From the NCBI GenBank assembly GCA_963784425.1, contig CAWARM010000019.1:1-64000 (forward strand): DNA of 64,000 nt, written 5' to 3'. Below the pieces are notes generated by a model. It was given only the letters and a program-made list of their open reading frames with translations. It had not been told where the DNA came from and did not search any database. Both the position numbers and the translations under genes were made by a program. How positions within the stretch are numbered: position 1 is the stretch's first letter; every line of letters begins with the position of its first letter. Below, piece by piece: positions 53,963-63,694 of this stretch. Origin of the DNA: SHZL01 sp963784425. GTDB taxonomy: Bacteria; Pseudomonadota; Gammaproteobacteria; Xanthomonadales; SZUA-36.

Positions 53963-54550
53963 ATGCCTTCCCTCTCCTCATTACTCACTGAAGTCCGCGC
54001 GTGCAGGCTATGCGCCGAATACCTGCCGCTGGGTCCCCGTCCGGTGGTCCAGTTACACCCCTCGGCCCGCATCCTGATTGCGGGCCAGGCGCCAGGCAAG
54101 AAGGTGCATGAAACAGGCCTGCCGTTCAACGATGTTAGCGGCGACAGGCTGCGCGCATGGTTGGGCATTTCGCGCGAGGTGTTTTACAACGCCAGGCAAG
54201 TTGCCATCCTGCCCATGGGTTTCTGCTTCCCGGGAACGGGTAAATCCGGCGATCTGCCGCCACGACCGGAGTGCGCCCCAGCCTGGAGGGCGAAGCTACT
54301 GTCGCAGCTGAAGAAGCTCCAACTCACGCTGGTCATAGGACGATACGCACAGGACTATCACCTGCCGAACGAGGCAGCATCCGTCACCGAAGTGGTTCAG
54401 GCATGGCGCAAAAACTGGCCCCACACCGTGCCCCTGCCGCATCCCAGCCCGCGCAATATCCGGTGGCTCAAGCGCAATCCATGGTTCGAAGAAGAGCTCA
54501 TTCCTGTTCTTCGAATCCGGGTGTTGGAGGTTCTGGGGCTTGCCAGTTAA
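53963..54550 (+). CDS. Uracil-DNA-glycosylase-superfamily protein
   Basis: 195 residues. UDG-fold motifs: IAGQAPGKKVHETGLPF near 39-55 (motif 1 region), and the late PLPHPSPRN near 157 (motif 2 HPSP). Only two Cys (CRLC) at the N-terminus, so no 4Fe-4S cluster as in family 4. Belongs to the short UDG-like group of unknown DNA-repair specificity. Confidence 0.82.
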   Translation: MPSLSSLLTEVRACRLCAEYLPLGPRPVVQLHPSARILIAGQAPGKKVHETGLPFNDVSGDRLRAWLGISREVFYNARQVAILPMGFCFPGTGKSGDLPPRPECAPAWRAKLLSQLKKLQLTLVIGRYAQDYHLPNEAASVTEVVQAWRKNWPHTVPLPHPSPRNIRWLKRNPWFEEELIPVLRIRVLEVLGLAS

Positions 54551-54702
54551 GCGTGGCTATGAGCGCTCGTCAGCACATTTATCGTCCTGGGAGCGCCCTG
54601 CTCAGGCGGTCGGGATTTTTTCCATGCGACTTGTTGTAGCCGCTGCTGATTTCCGGCGTTAAACTTCACGTCTTTCGGATTCAGTTCAACAGGAAAATTG
54701 CC

Positions 54703-55653
54703 ATGTCAGACCAGAAGATCATTGCGGTAGTGGGTGCCACCGGCGCCCAAGGTGGCGGACTGGTGCGAGCCATTGTGGGCGATCCGGGCGGAAGTTTCAC
54801 AGCGCGGGCAATCACCCGGGATGTCAATTCCGCGAAAGCCCGGGCACTTGCAGATTTGGGTGCCGAGGTGGTGGCCGCCGACGTTGATGACGAGACCAGC
54901 CTGGCCGCAGCGCTGAAAGGGGCGTACGGCGCCTACTTCGTGACCTTTTTCTGGGAACACTTCTCACCGGAGAAGGAGAAGGCGCAGATCGGCAACATGG
55001 CCAGGGCGGCGAAGGCGGCAGGACTCAAGCATGTCATATGGTCCACGCTGGAAGATACCCGCGAATGGATACCGCTCTCGGACACGCGGATGCCCACCCT
55101 GATGGGCAAGTACAAGGTTCCCCACTTTGATGCCAAGGGCGAGTCCAATAAGGTCTTTACCGATCAGGGCGTGCCGACGACGTTTCTCTTCACCTCGTTC
55201 TACTGGGACAACCTGATTTACTTTGGCATGGGCCCCAGGAAAGGCCCCGATGGAAAGCTCGCTTTCACCTTGCCGATGGGTGACCGGAAGCTTCCAGGCA
55301 TCGCTGCCGAGGACATCGGAAAATGCGCCTACGGTATCTTCAAGAAAGGTTCGGAGTACATCGGCAAGAGCGTGGGAATTGCAGGCGAGCACCTGACCGG
55401 CAAGCAGATGGCAGACGCTTTGTCTCTGGCCCTGGGGCAGGAAGTGGTGCACAACGCAGTGAGTCCGGAGGTGTTCCGCAGCTTCGGTTTTCCCGGTGCC
55501 GAGGACCTGGGCAATATGTTCCAGTTCAACCACGACTTTGAGCACGTGTTCTGCGCTGCGCGCAGCATCAGTGTTTCCCGGGCTCTGAACCCCTCGCTGC
55601 AGACGTTTGAAACCTGGCTGGCCCGGAACAAGGCGAGCATTCCGCTTGAGTAG
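54703..55653 (+). CDS. NmrA/HSCARG-like NAD(P)-binding protein
   Basis: 316 residues. Rossmann motif GATGAQGGG near 11-19 and the SDR-like body (SLAAALKGAYGAYFVTFFWE) with no catalytic YxxxK, typical of the atypical-SDR NmrA group that senses redox or acts as a reductase. Standalone. RBS AGGAAA weak. Confidence 0.8.
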   Translation: MSDQKIIAVVGATGAQGGGLVRAIVGDPGGSFTARAITRDVNSAKARALADLGAEVVAADVDDETSLAAALKGAYGAYFVTFFWEHFSPEKEKAQIGNMARAAKAAGLKHVIWSTLEDTREWIPLSDTRMPTLMGKYKVPHFDAKGESNKVFTDQGVPTTFLFTSFYWDNLIYFGMGPRKGPDGKLAFTLPMGDRKLPGIAAEDIGKCAYGIFKKGSEYIGKSVGIAGEHLTGKQMADALSLALGQEVVHNAVSPEVFRSFGFPGAEDLGNMFQFNHDFEHVFCAARSISVSRALNPSLQTFETWLARNKASIPLE

Positions 55654-55699
55654 TTCCTTAACCCTGGCGGGGTTGCTCATTCGCAGAGGCAAGTAACTA

Positions 55700-55936
55700 A
55701 TGGCTGGCTATTGGCTTGCACAGGTGAACGTCGGCCTGGCCCGGCACGAAATGGATTCCATCCATATGCAGGGCTTTGTTTCGCGCCTGGAGGAAATTGA
55801 CTCCCTGGCAGATCATGCGCCTGGTTTTGTATGGCGCCTGCAAACGGAAGAGGGGGACTCAACCTCGATCAGGGTTTTCGATGATCCTCTCATGCTCGTG
55901 AACCTGAAATGCCGGCGCAATGACCCATGCACATAG
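55700..55936 (+). pseudogene. DUF3291 protein, C-terminal half missing
   Basis: 78 residues matching the start of DUF3291 (YWLAQVNVGLARHEMDS, APGFVWRLQTEEGDS, IRVFDDPLMLVNL). DUF3291 proteins are about 150 residues; here the match ends at VNL and the frame closes after CRRNDPCT. The deletion joins directly to the GNAT gene, which overlaps by 10 bp. Probably non-functional. Confidence 0.65.
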
Positions 55937-56382
55937 AATCCGACAATCTCTCCCGGCCTGAAGTACACGCGTTGTTGCACGAGCACCTGAGCAGCATGGC
56001 CAGTTTGTCGCCTGCAGACAGCGTCCATGCCCTGGATTTAGATGGCCTGCGCCAACCTGACGTTACGTTCTGGACTGCGTGGTCAGGCCCCGACCTGCTC
56101 GGTTGTGGCGCGCTCAAGGAATTGAGCCCCACGCACGGCGAGATCAAGTCCATGCGTACTGCCACAGCACACCTGCGTAAAGGCGTTGCCCGAGCCATCC
56201 TGGCGCACATCATTGACGAAGCCCGTAAGCGTTCCTACAATCGCCTCAGCCTGGAAACCGGTTCCATGCAAGCGTTCCAGCCGGCACACCAGTTGTATCT
56301 TGAATTTGGTTTCACCTTCTGTCCGTCGTTCGCTGACTATGTCGAAGACCCGCACTGTGTCTTCATGACCCGCACACTTTGA
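55927..56382 (+). CDS. GNAT-family N-acetyltransferase
   Basis: 151 residues. GNAT motif A around LRKGVARAILAHIIDEA (acetyl-CoA loop pattern R-x-G-V-A) and motif B YLEFGFTFC. Substrate unknown; could be a PhnO/ElaA-like small-molecule acetylase. The next gene starts 12 bp after its stop. Confidence 0.82.
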   Translation: MHIESDNLSRPEVHALLHEHLSSMASLSPADSVHALDLDGLRQPDVTFWTAWSGPDLLGCGALKELSPTHGEIKSMRTATAHLRKGVARAILAHIIDEARKRSYNRLSLETGSMQAFQPAHQLYLEFGFTFCPSFADYVEDPHCVFMTRTL

Positions 56383-56394
56383 TTGGAGACTGCA

Positions 56395-56649
56395 ATGCTT
56401 GAACTTCGCCCCTCCTGCGAATGTTGCGATGCCGCACTCCCGCCCGAGTCCACGCAGGCGCGCATCTGCACCTTTGAGTGTACGTTTTGCGCTACCTGCG
56501 CTGAGGACTTCTTGCATGGCACATGCCCGAACTGCGGGGGCGAACTGCTCGCGCGGCCAAGGCGTCCAGCGCACCTGCTCGCTGCAAACCCACCCTCCAC
56601 GGTGCGTGTGCACAAGCCCGCAGGCTGTGGGCGAGATCCAGGGCCATGA
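56395..56649 (+). CDS. DUF1272 zinc-ribbon protein
   Basis: 84 residues from ATG 56395 (TTGGAGAC upstream). Cys pairs CECC, CTFECTFCATCAED and CPNCGG form a double zinc ribbon characteristic of DUF1272. First of three genes joined by ATGA overlaps. Confidence 0.82.
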   Translation: MLELRPSCECCDAALPPESTQARICTFECTFCATCAEDFLHGTCPNCGGELLARPRRPAHLLAANPPSTVRVHKPAGCGRDPGP

Positions 56650-57062
56650 GACTGTTTTTTCAGATTGTCTTCGCCGTGGCCGTTGGATTCGGGGCGCTTT
56701 ATGCAGGGGTCGTGAACTTCTATCTGGCCTCCGGGGTGCTCCACTTATTCTACGGCCTGGACCTGAGCAGCCTTCCGGCTGAAACGCTGTCAGCCATCGA
56801 CTCCTCGGTTCGCTTGCTTTCAGGAATGTGGATTGCGGCAGGTCTTGTTGCCTTGGTGGTACTGCCCAGGTTTGAGAACAACACTACTGTTCTGCGCCTG
56901 GTTCTGCTTGGAATGGCGCTGGGTGCCATCGGCGAGTTGCTTGCTAAAATCGAATTGGATGGTGACGTAACAGCCGCCGTGATCAAGGCCTCAGTTCAGG
57001 TCGCAATTTACCTCGCGTTGGAAGTGTGGCGCAGCTTCCTGTGCCGCGCACGAACAGCATGA
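56646..57062 (+). CDS. DUF4345 membrane protein
   Basis: 138 residues, start ATG 56646 overlapping the DUF1272 stop by 4 bp. Four hydrophobic helices; the pattern GALYAGVVNFYLASG and later SVRLLSGMWIAAGL fits DUF4345. Role unknown. Confidence 0.75.
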   Translation: MRLFFQIVFAVAVGFGALYAGVVNFYLASGVLHLFYGLDLSSLPAETLSAIDSSVRLLSGMWIAAGLVALVVLPRFENNTTVLRLVLLGMALGAIGELLAKIELDGDVTAAVIKASVQVAIYLALEVWRSFLCRARTA

Positions 57063-57634
57063 CCAAGAGCCGGCTGGAAGCCTTCAGCGATGGCGTGATT
57101 GCCATCATCATCACCATCATGGTGCTGGAGCTGAAAGTGCCGCATGGCGATCAATGGGACGACCTGACGAAATTGACCCCGGTGTTTATCAGCTACGTGC
57201 TGAGTTTCGTGAACGTGGCCATCTACTGGAACAATCACCACCACATGATGCATGCGGTGCAAAAGGTCAGCGGCAGCATCCTGTGGGCCAATATGCATCT
57301 GCTGTTCTGGCTGTCGCTGGTGCCGTTCACCACCGGCTGGATGGGCGAGAATCATTTTGCGGCTTTGCCCGTGGCTGTATACGCCTTCGATCTGCTGATG
57401 TGCGCAGTAGCCTATACCGTTTTGCAGCTTCGCATCATCCGGCTGCATGGTAGCGATTCCGCCCTGGCGCGCGCCTTGGGCAGTGACATCAAGGGCAAGA
57501 CTTCCCTGGCTTGCTACGTTATTGCCATTCCCCTGGCGCTGCTGGGCCACACCTGGGTGTCAATTTCGCTACTGGTGCTGGTTTGGCTGATCTGGTTCAT
57601 TCCTGATCGCCGCATTGAGAAAGTGCTGAGCTAA
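57059..57634 (+). CDS. TMEM175-family (DUF1211) membrane protein
   Basis: 191 residues, ATG 57059 overlapping the previous stop by 4 bp. The signature RLEAFSDGVIAIIITIM in helix 1 identifies the TMEM175/DUF1211 group; bacterial members form K+-selective channels. HH motif in NNHHHMMHA between helices 2 and 3 region. Five to six helices. Its 3' end overlaps the convergent histidine kinase gene by 38 bp. Confidence 0.85.
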   Translation: MTKSRLEAFSDGVIAIIITIMVLELKVPHGDQWDDLTKLTPVFISYVLSFVNVAIYWNNHHHMMHAVQKVSGSILWANMHLLFWLSLVPFTTGWMGENHFAALPVAVYAFDLLMCAVAYTVLQLRIIRLHGSDSALARALGSDIKGKTSLACYVIAIPLALLGHTWVSISLLVLVWLIWFIPDRRIEKVLS

Positions 57635-58967
57635 GCAAAAGCGGCAGCTTGCAGGTGGCAGCCATGCCGCCACCTTCCCGGTTGTAAAGGTTAAACGTAC
57701 CTCCGTGGGCTTCAATCATTTCCCGGCACAGCGGCAGTCCAAGACCGGTTCCCCCGCGCTTGGTTGAGTAAAAAGGCAGCAAAGCCAGTTTCATCTGCTC
57801 CTGGGCCATGCCACTTCCCCGATCTTCCACGGCAATCAATACTTCCTTTGAGTTCTGCAGCACGCGCAAGCGGATTTCGCCTGGCGGCGAGCCGGACTCT
57901 GCGGCATTTTTGAGCAGGTTAATCAACACCTGTTCCAGTTGCACGGGATCAAATTCCGCGTCATTAGCGGGCAAGTCACCAACCAATTGAAAGTTCACCA
58001 AACGATGAATCTGGTTGATGAAGGGTTTCCAGGCAATGCGTTGCAGCCGCGGCTTGGGCAAACGCGCAAAGCGGGCATATTCCTCGATAAACGTTTGCAG
58101 GTGACTGGCCCGATTCCCAATGCTGGCATAGATTTCGGGCAACATTTCCGTGCCACTGCCGGTTGCGGCTATTTTTTGCGCCGATCCAATCAGCGAACTA
58201 ATGGGAGCAAGCGAGTTGTTCAGCTCATGCGTAATCACGCGGATGACTTTTTTCCAGGTCTCCACTTCTTTGCGCGCAATCTCACGCGTCAGCTTTTTAA
58301 GCAGAAACAGCCGGTGGCTTGAAGCGTTAAGCACGAACTGCCTGCATGTCAGATGGAACACCTCTGTTTCGTCCCGCTCCTGCATGCTGAAAAGACCGTC
58401 CTCGCCTTTGCGAATCGCTTCGCCCTTTGCGGCGGATCTGCGCGAGCTGGCCTGTAACAGGTCAGCACCCACCAGTGATGGCTTCCCGTCAGCGGGCCCG
58501 CGGAAAAGCTCCGCTGCCTCCCGGTTGCTGTACACAATTGCGCCAGTTTGGTTCACGATCAGGACGGCCACTGCACTGGATTGAATCACCGTATCGAGCA
58601 GGAGCTCGCGCTGGAAGATTCCAAACCGTTCCGCCCGAAGTGTTTTTGCCAGCTCGTTATATGCCTGCACCAACAGTCCCAACTCGTCATCCCGGGTGCT
58701 CGCTATTGTCACACTGTAGTCATGATCCTTGAAACTGGTGACGCCCCCGCGCAAGGCTTGCAGGATCTTGTCCAGCGGCGAAAAGAACGCCTTTACCGTG
58801 GTTATAACAGCGAGCAGGCCCAACAGGGACACTGCGGGCACCAGAAACTGCCAGGAAGGAACGTACAGGGCCACGACAACACTGGCGGCCATGCAGGCTA
58901 CAAAAACCGTTGCCAGCAGGAAAATGAACCGGCCCTGTAGGGATGTTTTGCGCACCGGCGTTTGCAA
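57597..58967 (-). CDS. Sensor histidine kinase (NtrY-like)
   Basis: 456 residues. Two helices near the N-terminus (residues 10-65) with a very short periplasmic loop, then HAMP (60-115), a PAS domain (125-225), the H-box VITHELNNSLAP with phospho-accepting His247, and the ATPase part with NLLKNAAE, DRGSGM and GTGLGL. PAS-type sensors with little periplasmic part often read membrane or redox state. Follows the response regulator after 10 bp; last gene of the ABC/two-component operon. Confidence 0.87.
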   Translation of the reverse strand: MQTPVRKTSLQGRFIFLLATVFVACMAASVVVALYVPSWQFLVPAVSLLGLLAVITTVKAFFSPLDKILQALRGGVTSFKDHDYSVTIASTRDDELGLLVQAYNELAKTLRAERFGIFQRELLLDTVIQSSAVAVLIVNQTGAIVYSNREAAELFRGPADGKPSLVGADLLQASSRRSAAKGEAIRKGEDGLFSMQERDETEVFHLTCRQFVLNASSHRLFLLKKLTREIARKEVETWKKVIRVITHELNNSLAPISSLIGSAQKIAATGSGTEMLPEIYASIGNRASHLQTFIEEYARFARLPKPRLQRIAWKPFINQIHRLVNFQLVGDLPANDAEFDPVQLEQVLINLLKNAAESGSPPGEIRLRVLQNSKEVLIAVEDRGSGMAQEQMKLALLPFYSTKRGGTGLGLPLCREMIEAHGGTFNLYNREGGGMAATCKLPLLLSSALSQCGDQE

Positions 58968-58977
58968 AAATTGGCAC

Positions 58978-60309
58978 TTACTGCGCCAACTTCTCCATGC
59001 GCCGATACAGCGCCTGGCGGCTTATGCCCAAATGTCGAGCTGCGCGTGAGACATTGCCATCGTTGGATGCGAGCGCCATCCTGATTTCATCCGCTTCCGG
59101 TTCGGGTGCGCTACTTCTGGCGTTCTGTGCACTGTCAAGGCCCAAACCAAGAATCTCCGGAGTTATTTTCCGGTCCGGCGCAAGGATAGCTGTGCGCTGC
59201 GCCAGGTTTTGCAGCTCACGCACATTTCCCGGCCAGTCGTGTCGCAGCAGGGCATCCTCCGCAGCCGCCGCAAGGTGCGTTCCTGCAGGCAAGAAATGCC
59301 GGAACAACGGCAAGATATCTTCCCGCCTTTCGCTCAAAGCGGGTACCTTGATTTCGATGAGGTTCAGTCGATAGTAGAGGTCTTCACGAAAAGTGCGATC
59401 ACGTATAGCATCGGCCAGGTTGGCGTTAGTGGCGCTGATGACACGTACATCGACACGACGCGATTTGGAGCTGCCCAAGCGCTCATATTCGCCGCTCTGC
59501 AACACGCGCAACAGTTTCATCTGCCCTTCAGCACTGAGATTGCCGATTTCATCCAGGAACAGGGTCCCTCCATCAGCTGCCTCGAACCGCCCTTCACGGC
59601 GATTTTCAGCGCCGGTGTATGCACCGGCTTCCGCGCCAAACAATTCGGCTTCCATCAAGCCGGCCGGCAATGCGCCCACGTTAATGGTGATGAACGGCTT
59701 GTCGCGCCGGTATGAATTGGCCTGGATTACCCTCACCACCACGTCTTTACCGGCTCCGTTTGGACCCGTAACGAGCACGGGGACGCTGGCTCGAGCAACC
59801 TGAGCGGCCAGGCTGAACACACCATGCATCGCGTCTGAGGTGTAAATGGCGCCGCACAAATCGTTGTCACGCTCCAGCGAATTTCTACGAGCCCGCCGTT
59901 CCTGCATCATGCGGCCGTGCGCCGACTGCACTTCCCGCAATTCCAGGAGATTCTTCACCGCAGTGACGAGCTTTGCATCGTCCCATGGCTTGCCCAGATA
60001 ATCCGCCGCTCCTGCCCGCACCAACTGCACTGCGGTTTCAAGATCGGTCCAGGCGGTCAGCAGAATGATGGGTAAATCGGGGTCCAGGTCACGGATACGA
60101 TGAAACAACTCCACCCCTTCCGAACCCGATGTGGTGTCGCGGCTGAAGTTCATGTCCTGTATGACAAGATCTACCGGTTCGCGGCGCATCAGGTTCAGGC
60201 CTTGTTCCGGGCTTTGGGCGTAGCGAGTCTCGATGTCGTGCAGGCCAAGTGCAACCTCCAAAGCCTTGGCCACATCCGCGTTGTCATCAATGATCAGAAC
60301 TCGCTGCAT
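58978..60309 (-). CDS. Sigma-54-dependent response regulator (NtrC/NtrX family)
   Basis: 443 residues from ATG 60309 (the 40-residue extension is rejected). Receiver domain with phospho-Asp52 (VIQDMN), AAA+ central domain with Walker A GPNGAGKD at 182-189 instead of the usual GESGTGKE, sigma-54 loop GAYTGA at 229-234 (Phe replaced by Tyr), Walker B LFLDEIGN, and a C-terminal Fis-type HTH (NVSRAARHLGISRQALYRRM). Pairs with the kinase 10 bp downstream; likely regulates the efflux genes ahead of it from a sigma-54 promoter that would lie outside the window. Confidence 0.9.
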   Translation of the reverse strand: MQRVLIIDDNADVAKALEVALGLHDIETRYAQSPEQGLNLMRREPVDLVIQDMNFSRDTTSGSEGVELFHRIRDLDPDLPIILLTAWTDLETAVQLVRAGAADYLGKPWDDAKLVTAVKNLLELREVQSAHGRMMQERRARRNSLERDNDLCGAIYTSDAMHGVFSLAAQVARASVPVLVTGPNGAGKDVVVRVIQANSYRRDKPFITINVGALPAGLMEAELFGAEAGAYTGAENRREGRFEAADGGTLFLDEIGNLSAEGQMKLLRVLQSGEYERLGSSKSRRVDVRVISATNANLADAIRDRTFREDLYYRLNLIEIKVPALSERREDILPLFRHFLPAGTHLAAAAEDALLRHDWPGNVRELQNLAQRTAILAPDRKITPEILGLGLDSAQNARSSAPEPEADEIRMALASNDGNVSRAARHLGISRQALYRRMEKLAQ

Positions 60310-60361
60310 CAGCAGGTCCGGCCGGAGTCTGGTTGGAAAGACGATTATACGCCGAGGCAGA

Positions 60362-61576
60362 CTAGACGCTCCTGGTTGCAAGCGCAGGCGGAATGTTCGC
60401 CGCCCTGCGGGCAGGAAGCAGAACAGCAATTTGGCCCAGCAACCAGAGCATCAGGACACCGGTCGGCAGATAGTACACAGGCATGCGACCGCTCTGGTAC
60501 TCGGTGTCAAGAACCCAGTTGAGCACGAAGGCGCCGACAACGCCAAGTACCAGGCCCATGCTCGTAATCAGCCAGTTTTCCAACATGAAGTAACGAATGA
60601 TGTCACCACGCCCGGCACCCAGGGCTCGCCTCGTTCCGATCTGCTTGCGACGCTGGCTCACACTGAACCATGCCATGCCAACTATACCTAGGCCGGTAAC
60701 AGAACTCAGGATGAAGATCACACCTCCCAGGATCTTTACCATGGCGATGTCACTGGAATACGTGCGCTGCAGCTGCTCTTGCATGGTTCGCACGATTCGC
60801 ACTATCCGGTCACGATTCTGCACAAGGTACTCTTCCACGTTTTTCATCACCTGGTCACGTTTTCCCGGCTCGGCGCGGATAAAAAAGCGCATATCTGATC
60901 CTTCGCCCATCGAGGGAATGATGCCGGAATTATTGACATCGTCATTTTGCGGCCAGGCATTCATCATGTGCCGGTAGACGCCAATGATCTCAGTGGGTTC
61001 CTTGTTGTTCGGCTCATCCCAAACCAGTTTCCCCACCGCATCGCCGCCCGGGAATAATTCGTCGGCAACAGACTGGCTGATCAGCATGGTGCGGATTTCC
61101 GGCCGTGATCCGGGGCCACTCCACAGTACCTCCTCCGGAGTGAAATTCCGACCTGCCACCAATTCGATACCCAATGCGGCCACGCCATCCTCGTTGGTGG
61201 CAAAAAATCCAAGTTTAGTGGCTTCGCTGGCTGGAGTCTGGGGGTCAAGATACAAGTTGTCACCCCAGCCACCACCACTGGCTGGTACTGAAGCGATAGG
61301 GGTAACTGCAACAACTCCTGGAATCTGCTTGATGGCATCAAGATCATCCCGCCACATCTTGTGGTAATCGAGTCCAGTCCTGAAAGCATTGGTAATCACA
61401 AAAAATGTGTTGGCCTCATCCAAACCGGTAGGCCTGGCGATGGCATCAGCACGTTGGTGCATGATGAAGGTGGCATTGGTGACAACCGTCATGGTCAGGG
61501 CAATCTGCAAGGCAATCAGCAGTGCTCCAACCTTGTTGCGTGACATGGCATGCAAAATGGGTCCAATTTCCATCAC
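60362..61576 (-). CDS. FtsX/MacB-type ABC permease 2
   Basis: 404 residues. One N-terminal helix, a large periplasmic MacB_PCD domain (residues ~45-270), then three helices near 290-400 with an FtsX-like LGIVGMAWFSVSQRRKQIGTRRALGA motif. Second permease of the MacB-like system, 7 bp after the first. Such paired permeases with one ATPase and adaptor export peptides or small amphiphiles. Confidence 0.83.
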   Translation of the reverse strand: MMEIGPILHAMSRNKVGALLIALQIALTMTVVTNATFIMHQRADAIARPTGLDEANTFFVITNAFRTGLDYHKMWRDDLDAIKQIPGVVAVTPIASVPASGGGWGDNLYLDPQTPASEATKLGFFATNEDGVAALGIELVAGRNFTPEEVLWSGPGSRPEIRTMLISQSVADELFPGGDAVGKLVWDEPNNKEPTEIIGVYRHMMNAWPQNDDVNNSGIIPSMGEGSDMRFFIRAEPGKRDQVMKNVEEYLVQNRDRIVRIVRTMQEQLQRTYSSDIAMVKILGGVIFILSSVTGLGIVGMAWFSVSQRRKQIGTRRALGAGRGDIIRYFMLENWLITSMGLVLGVVGAFVLNWVLDTEYQSGRMPVYYLPTGVLMLWLLGQIAVLLPARRAANIPPALATRSV

Positions 61577-61583
61577 GATTCCC

Positions 61584-62900
61584 TCATTGGGTTTTCAACA
61601 ATCCGGCTGGCGCGTGCCAGGCAGCGCGCCATACCGGGTAGAGCCCGGCCACTACGCTTGACACTACTGCCAACACGACCGCAGTGAGCAACAGGAGGCC
61701 GTTGAGATGCACAAGGTGCTGGTATCCCTGGTAGAGCCTGCCGATCAGCGCCAGGCCCAGCCAGGCCAGGCCAACACCGGCAATGCCGCCGAGCACGCCG
61801 ATAACAGCTACCTCAAACAGGTTCTGCAGGACAATTTCGCCCCGACTGGCGCCCATCGCGCGCCGCAGTGCAATTTCAGGACCCTTGCCAAGGAACTTCG
61901 CCAGCAACAGACTGACGGTATTTAGCACACACACGACCAGGAAAAGGAAACTCAGCCGCATCAGCACGCGATTATCATTGGAAACCACGCCCATCACGTC
62001 CATCCACGCCATGACGTCACTGATGAACGTATTCAGTGGTCGCTTGAACCTGCCGAGCTGCTTTTGCTCCTGCACGTAGTTGTCGAGAAACTCCTTGTAG
62101 CGCGCCGCCTGCTCTGGCGTTTCGAGTTCCGCCCAGAACTGCACCCAGACACACTCGCTGCCCAGAAACGCCTCCACCCCATCCCCGTCCTCTTGCGCCC
62201 AGCAATTCACATTTCCGGCAATGTCCTGGCCGGCTTCGGCGGCCAGGCTCAGCGGAGCGAATACATCCTCGACGTCTTCAAAAGCGCCGACCTCGACCTG
62301 GTAAAACCGGGGAGTGGGCTGCCAGTTGTTGAGCACGCCAACAATTTCATACATCTGGTCGCCCAGGTTGATCGTGCGGCCCACGGAATTCCCGCCGTCA
62401 AACAACTGCTCATTCAGTTTCCGGCTAATAACGGCGACCTTGCGCCCGCTATCGTCCTCGTCAGCCGGCCACGCCTGGCCATAAAGAAACGGCACATCAA
62501 ACATTGAGAAAAAACTTGCGGTTGTAAGCCTTGCCGTGGTTTGAAATGGCGCGGCATCGCGGTTGTCGGGAACTACGACAAAGGTCGAGCCAACCATGGC
62601 GACCTGCTGCTTTGCCGGGGTTTCGGCATTTACCAGGTAGTTGGCATCGCGCCAGGTTAACTGGGGTTGTACGTCACGCGCTGATTCGGTTGGTGGATCG
62701 TTGGGATCCCAGTTATCCATCTGCACGGCAAACAATTGCTTGCTCTTGTGCGGGATTGGGTCGCCTGACATCAGGTAGTATACGGTATAGGTCGTCATGA
62801 ACGCGCTTAGCCCCAAGCCAAGCGCGGTCACCATCAGGCTGGACAATACCGAGTTGCGTCGCAGGCTCTTCAGCGCCAGCCTGAGGTAGTAACTAAACAC
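61584..62900 (-). CDS. FtsX/MacB-type ABC permease 1
   Basis: 438 residues from GTG 62900, which overlaps the ATPase stop by 8 bp; the longer frame is unsupported. Same domain order as its neighbour: TM1 (SSLMVTALGLGLSAFMTTYT), periplasmic domain, then helices with GPEIALRRAMGASRGEI. Cotranscribed with the ATPase. Confidence 0.85.
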   Translation of the reverse strand: MFSYYLRLALKSLRRNSVLSSLMVTALGLGLSAFMTTYTVYYLMSGDPIPHKSKQLFAVQMDNWDPNDPPTESARDVQPQLTWRDANYLVNAETPAKQQVAMVGSTFVVVPDNRDAAPFQTTARLTTASFFSMFDVPFLYGQAWPADEDDSGRKVAVISRKLNEQLFDGGNSVGRTINLGDQMYEIVGVLNNWQPTPRFYQVEVGAFEDVEDVFAPLSLAAEAGQDIAGNVNCWAQEDGDGVEAFLGSECVWVQFWAELETPEQAARYKEFLDNYVQEQKQLGRFKRPLNTFISDVMAWMDVMGVVSNDNRVLMRLSFLFLVVCVLNTVSLLLAKFLGKGPEIALRRAMGASRGEIVLQNLFEVAVIGVLGGIAGVGLAWLGLALIGRLYQGYQHLVHLNGLLLLTAVVLAVVSSVVAGLYPVWRAAWHAPAGLLKTQ

Positions 62901-63612
62901 GGGAAGCGTCTCCTGCCACCCGGTCAATTCGTGCCTGGTAGATGCTGTCAAGGTCGCTGACCTGACCATCCAGAATCTGGATATTGCGGTGGGCGCGGCG
63001 TGCCAGTTCCTGATCGTGGGTCACCATGACTATGGTCGTACCCTTTCGATTGATGTCTTCGAGCATATCTATCACCTGTCGCGCCATCAACGAATCCAGG
63101 TTACCGGTTGGCTCATCGGCCAGCAGAAACCGAGGCTTTCCTGCCAAGGCACGGGCAATGGCAACGCGTTGTTGCTGGCCGCCGGAGAGCTGGGCCGGTA
63201 AGTAGGTTTTGCGAGATATCAGGCCTACCATTTCGAGCATTTCCTCGATTGCCTCCTTGCGTTGCTTTGCCGCCCAACCCCGGTAACGGAGGGGTACATC
63301 CACGTTATCAAACAAGTTGAGGTCAGGAATCAGGTTGAAGCCCTGAAAGATGAACCCGACTTTTTCGTTGCGAATACGCGCAGCTGCGTTGTCATTCAGG
63401 CGGGAAACATCTTCGCCATCAAGCTCGTAAGCTCCGCTGCTGGGCTTTTCCAGCAAACCGGCGATGTTCAAGAACGTCGTCTTGCCCGAACCGGAAGGGC
63501 CGGTCACCGCCACGAACTCGCCCTCTTGCACGCGCAGGTTGAGATCACGCAGCGCATGCGTTTCTATCAAGTCAGTTCGATAACTCTTGCAGATGTCTTT
63601 CATGATCAACAT
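62893..63612 (-). CDS. ABC transporter ATPase (MacB/LolD-like)
   Basis: 239 residues. Walker A GPSGSGKTT from residue 38, signature LSGGQQQRV, Walker B FLLADEP and GNLDS D-loop, and H-loop VTHDQE. Closest by pattern to the MacB/LolD group serving FtsX-type permeases. Sits between the adaptor and the two permeases. Confidence 0.9.
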   Translation of the reverse strand: MLIMKDICKSYRTDLIETHALRDLNLRVQEGEFVAVTGPSGSGKTTFLNIAGLLEKPSSGAYELDGEDVSRLNDNAAARIRNEKVGFIFQGFNLIPDLNLFDNVDVPLRYRGWAAKQRKEAIEEMLEMVGLISRKTYLPAQLSGGQQQRVAIARALAGKPRFLLADEPTGNLDSLMARQVIDMLEDINRKGTTIVMVTHDQELARRAHRNIQILDGQVSDLDSIYQARIDRVAGDASRV

Positions 63613-63694
63613 GTCTGTTTCCTTGGTGAGTACTTAAAAGTAATTCTGGTTCTGCGCTACCCGGGCCCGATACCCGTTTCGTTTTGCCTGCTGG

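Noticed and set aside
60310..60429. N-terminal extension of the response regulator
   Set aside because: The receiver domain begins right at the ATG at 60309.
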